A stretch of 64,000 nucleotides of DNA from contig NC_056002.1 in the NCBI RefSeq assembly GCF_018446385.1, positions 6,869,474-6,933,473 on the forward strand. The letters run 5' to 3'. This document shows positions 60,964 through 64,000 of the stretch, in pieces. A model generated the notes under the pieces. That model saw only the letters and a list, made by a program, of their open reading frames with translations. It had not been told where the DNA came from and ran no database searches. Every line of letters begins with the position of its first letter. Position 1 is the first letter of the stretch. The DNA is from Zingiber officinale. Lineage: Eukaryota; Streptophyta; Magnoliopsida; Zingiberales; Zingiberaceae. The position numbers were made by a program, and so were the translations under genes.

Positions 60964-62038
60964 CAGCAGAGCTAAGCAGGGCCAGCCAGAGCTACAGACC
61001 TGCAGTAGAGGGCCAGGAAGTACAAAGTGCAGGATGCAAGTTGGTATCGGCAGAGCTAAGCAGAAGCCAAGAATTGGAAGTATAGGCCAATGGGTCAGGA
61101 TCAGCAGAGCTAAGCAGGGCCAGCCCGAGCTACAGACCTACAGTAGAGGGCCAGGAAGTACAAAATGCAGGATGCAAGTTGGTATCGGCAGAGCTAAGCA
61201 GAAGCCAAGAATTGGAAGTATAGGCCAATGGGTCAGGGTTGGCAGAGCTGAGCGGAAGCAGCCCGAGCTACAGACCTGCGGTTGAGGGCCAGGAAGTATA
61301 AAGCGCAGGATGCAGGATGGAGATCAGCGTAGCTATGTCTAGACAGTTAGGGCTACAGGTCTGCGAGTTGGAAGCCTGGAAAGGCGAACCACAGGCGCAG
61401 GCTGGTGCGAGGACACCATGAAGCGGAGGAGCTAGGTAATACGGGAGCGGAGAATCTCAACGGTTCGTCAGGGGTAATCATTACATACCAACGATGCGGG
61501 CGAAGGCGAAGGTTCCTAAAACGAAAAGATGCCCTCATAGCCAGTAGTAGCCTGACAACTGTCTCTCACTACAGGACAAAACCCAAGCGCGAAGGCGGAG
61601 GTTCCTAAACAGAAAGATGCTCTCACAGCAAATAGGAGCGCGACAGGTGTCCAGGACTAGCGGACAAAGCGAGGCGTCTAACGTTTTCTGACAGGAGGGC
61701 AGGTTCTAGCAGGAGGATGCATAAAAGGGGAGAAATCCCTCGTACGCAGGCACGCGCACACACTCTCTCGTCACTTCTTTCCACAACTGTTTTTCCCTTC
61801 TGCTTCTCTCTGTTCTTTCTGGGGAAAAAGGACCTGACTTGAGCGTCGGAGGGCCTGATCCGGGGACTTTTTCCCTGGGTTTCGGTCCCTAACGTGAGAA
61901 GAGGAGATCGTCTGAGTGTGTGCAGGGTCCTGCAGCCGCATCAGCCACCCGTGGGGAGCCTGCGTCGCCCGCGACTTTCCGTCAACGCCCAGTCCACCGC
62001 GACCGGCCTTCGTCCGACTCAGCCTCCGGACGGGATCA
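60964..62038 (+). repeat. Gypsy LTR (5'), start uncertain, with a 138-bp repeat
   Basis: The right end ...GGGATCA at 62038 lies four bases before a gypsy primer site. TATA-like GCATAAAAGGGG is at about 61719. The block 'acttgagcgtcggagggcct' is shared with 51946-52341. At 60964-61300 are two full copies (period 138 bp) and one partial copy of a unit starting CAGCAGAGCTAAGCAGGGCC. Whether this repeat is inside the LTR or beside it is not settled. Confidence 0.6.
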
Positions 62039-62042
62039 AATT

Positions 62043-62058
62043 TGGCGCCGTCTGTGGG
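62043..62058 (+). other. Primer-binding site of the plus-strand gypsy element
   Basis: TGGCGCCGTCTGTGGG lies just inside the LTR end. A nearby duplication (GAAGACGAGGGACACGGCG at 62058 and 62105) follows it. Confidence 0.85.
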
Positions 62059-62245
62059 AAGACGAGGGACACGGCGTGATATGCTATGCGTGATATGCTT
62101 GCAGGAAGACGAGGGACACGGCGGAGCGAATACAAAATTGGCGACTAACGCCCGGCTCGGTAGAAGCAATTAAGGCGGTTCGGGTGGAGCAGATGGAGGA
62201 TGAAGAGAGCATCACATATGCGTTATTGGCGAGGAGGGTCCAGCG

Positions 62246-62398
62246 GGTCTCGGACCAGCGCCATCGCCACCGGTCTCGGACCGGAGTGCCATTACTGGTC
62301 TCGGACCAGCGCCATCGCCACCGGTCTCGGACCGGAGTGCCATTACTGGTCTCGGACCAGCACCATCGCCACCGGTCTCGGACCGGAGTACCCAGACT
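62246..62398 (+). repeat. 51-bp tandem repeat, three copies
   Basis: The unit starts GGTCTCGGACCAGCGCCATC and continues 'gccaccggtctcggaccgga'. Copies begin at 62246, 62297 and 62348. Because 51 is a multiple of three, the repeats leave long open frames on both strands, which are not evidence of a gene. Internal GGTCTCGGACC is self-complementary at its ends. Confidence 0.93.
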
Positions 62399-62409
62399 CT
62401 CGCCCCAGT

Positions 62410-63660
62410 GCGAGTTATAAGTGAGCTCTGCTCTCACGCCCAACGACCTTTTTAGGTCGGCTCCCATGCGAGAATTAAAAGTGAGCCCTGTGCTCACGCC
62501 CAACGACCTTTTAGGTCGGTAGTCCCAGACTCTCGCCCCAGTGCGAGTTATAAGTGAGCTCTGCTCTCACGCCCAACGACCTTTTTAGGTCGGCTCCCAT
62601 GCGAGAATTAAAAGTGAGCCCTGTGCTCACGCCCAACGACCTTTTAGGTCGGTAGTCCCAGACTCTCGCCCCAGTGCGAGTTATAAGTGAGCTCTGCTCT
62701 CACGCCCAACGACCTTTTAGGTCGGCTCCCATGCGAGAATTAAAAGTGAGCCCTACGCTCACGCCCAACGACCTTTTAGGTCGGTAGCCCCAGACTCTCG
62801 CCTCAGTGCGAGTTATAAGTGAGCTCTGCTCTCACGCCCAACGACCTTTTAGGTCGGCTCCCATGCGAGAATTAAAAGTGAGCCTTGCGCTCACACCCAA
62901 CGACCTTTTAGGTCGGTAGCCCCAGGCTCTCGCCCCAGTGCGAGTTATAAGTGAGCCCTGTGCTCACGCCCAACGACCTTTTAGGTCGGCTCCCATGCGA
63001 GAATTAAAAGTGAGCCCTGTGCTCACGCCCAACGACCTTTTAGGTCGGTAGTCCCAGACTCTCGCCCCAGTGCGAGTTATAAGTGAGCCCTGTGCTCACG
63101 CCCAACGACCTTTTAGGTCGGTAGTCCCAGACTCTCGCCCCAGTGCGAGTTATAAGTGAGCTCTGCTCTCACGCCCAACGACCTTTTTTAGGTCGGCTCC
63201 CATGCGAGAATTAAAAGTGAGCCCTGCTCACGCCCAACGACCTTTTAGGTCGGTAGTCCCAGACTCTCGCCCCAGTGCGAGTTATAAGTGAGCTCTGCTC
63301 TCACGCCCAACGACCTTTTTTAGGTCGGCTCCCATGCGAGAATTAAAAGTGAGCCCTGCTCACGCCCAACGACCTTTTAGGTCGGTAGTCCCAGACTCTC
63401 GCCCCAGTGCGAGTTATAAGTGAGCTCTGCTCTCACGCCCAACGACCTTTTCTAGGTCGGCTCCCATGCGAGAATTAAAAGTGAGCCCTGCTCACGTCCA
63501 ACGACCTTTTAGGTCGGTAGTCCCAGACTCTCGCCCCAGTGCGAGTTATAAGTGAGCTCCACTCTCACGCCCAACGACCTTTTTAGGTCGGCTCCCATGC
63601 GAGAATTAAAAGCAAGCCCTATGCTCGCGCCCAACGACCTTTCAGGTCGGCCCCATACGG
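62410..63660 (+). repeat. 132-bp dimeric satellite-like array of double hairpins
   Basis: Copies of the 'gcgagttataag' half-unit begin at 62410, 62543, 62676, 62808, 62940, 63072, 63145, 63277, 63409 and 63541. The period is 132-133 bp except one 73-bp step where a half-unit is lost. Each dimer has subunit A (gcgagttataagtgagctc) and subunit B (gcgagaattaaaagtgagcc). Each subunit contains a GTGAG...CTCAC stem and a CGACCT...AGGTCG stem. It lies in the leader region of a gypsy element. Confidence 0.95.
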
Positions 63661-64000
63661 GAACCAAAAATCAGCTCCTCTGCGAAAATCATAAGCGAAC
63701 TCAGTGCATACGCCTAACTACCTTTCCGAGAAATGTGCCTCACCTGGAGCAGAGCGTTTTCCATAATCAGGTCAGCTATATCTGGATTTATTTTATGCAA
63801 ATTACAAATATGCAGCAAATACCAAGGGCAAGGGGCGTGAAAGGCCATCTACCCTACTCTTACAGCGCCAATATTGACTACGAAATCAGGTTTTACACGG
63901 TCATCACAGTTACAATTTTCAAGCACTACATTTACTTTATCATCCCAAAATACATGCATGAAAAGAAATCATGAAGCGACTCTAGGTTCCTACACAATGA
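63661..64000. other. Right edge of the window, no gene seen
   Basis: The repeat decays ('cccatacgggaaccaaaaatc') into unique DNA. No recognisable domain was found; the element probably continues past the window. Confidence 0.4.

Noticed and set aside
62084-62503. Long open frames on both strands over the 51-bp repeats
   Set aside because: The unit length is a multiple of three and GC-rich, so open frames arise automatically; the translated repeats resemble no protein.
62410-63660. Possible CRISPR array (regular repeats)
   Set aside because: The repeats are contiguous 132-bp units without unique spacers, in a plant retrotransposon context.

Overview
This is nuclear DNA of a flowering plant. 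The evidence is spliced genes with GT-AG introns, Ty1-copia and Ty3-gypsy LTR retrotransposons primed by tRNA-iMet-type and 'TGGCGCC'-type sites, and long AT-rich spacers. The steep 5' GC enrichment of the intronless ARM gene and the abundance of large copia and Del/Tekay-like LTRs suggest a monocot. The general look resembles Zingiberales, but that is an impression rather than a proof.

Three host genes sit in a central island. (1) About 18.70-24.2 kb, plus strand: a two-RRM, Gly/Ser/Asn-rich hnRNP-type RNA-binding protein of about 482 aa. It has an intron in its 5' UTR and appears to end in a tiny terminal exon after a 2.9-kb intron. (2) 38.2-40.6 kb, plus strand, five exons: a 210-aa Tim17/Tim22/Tim23 (PRAT) family membrane protein. 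(3) 43.0-44.6 kb, minus strand, one exon: a 561-aa ARM-repeat protein. Genes 2 and 3 converge.

The rest is mostly nested retrotransposons. From 95 to 11944 lies a complete but decayed copia element (TSD AGTAG) whose 3' LTR carries a 2.6-kb Del/Tekay-like solo LTR (TSD CTTCT). It sits inside the 3' end of another element. From 12.07 to 15.08 kb is a gag-only, pol-less element whose 5' LTR looks chimeric. A 952-bp solo LTR (16493-17444, TSD ATTAT) interrupts an array of degenerate palindromes. A second full-length copia element (27171-37153, minus strand, TSD CTTGT) has LTRs about 98.5% alike by eye but a ruined coding region. It splits an unidentified GC-rich segment.

From 46.9 kb to the end there is dense accessory DNA. 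It holds two abutting SIRE-like LTRs and a gag-only remnant, an inverted copia gag-IN fragment, and a minus-strand Tat-like gypsy element. The gypsy element keeps gag and protease, with a 37-bp minisatellite and an opposite-strand coding remnant, but no RT or integrase. After it come a copia-type LTR and a gypsy LTR followed by two tandem arrays: 51 bp x 3, then about ten copies of a 132-bp dimer made of two related double-hairpin subunits.

No clearly new functional system was found. The strongest unusual signals are the hairpin dimer array, the structurally intact but coding-dead copia element, the pol-less elements and the hidden last exon of the RNA-binding protein gene.
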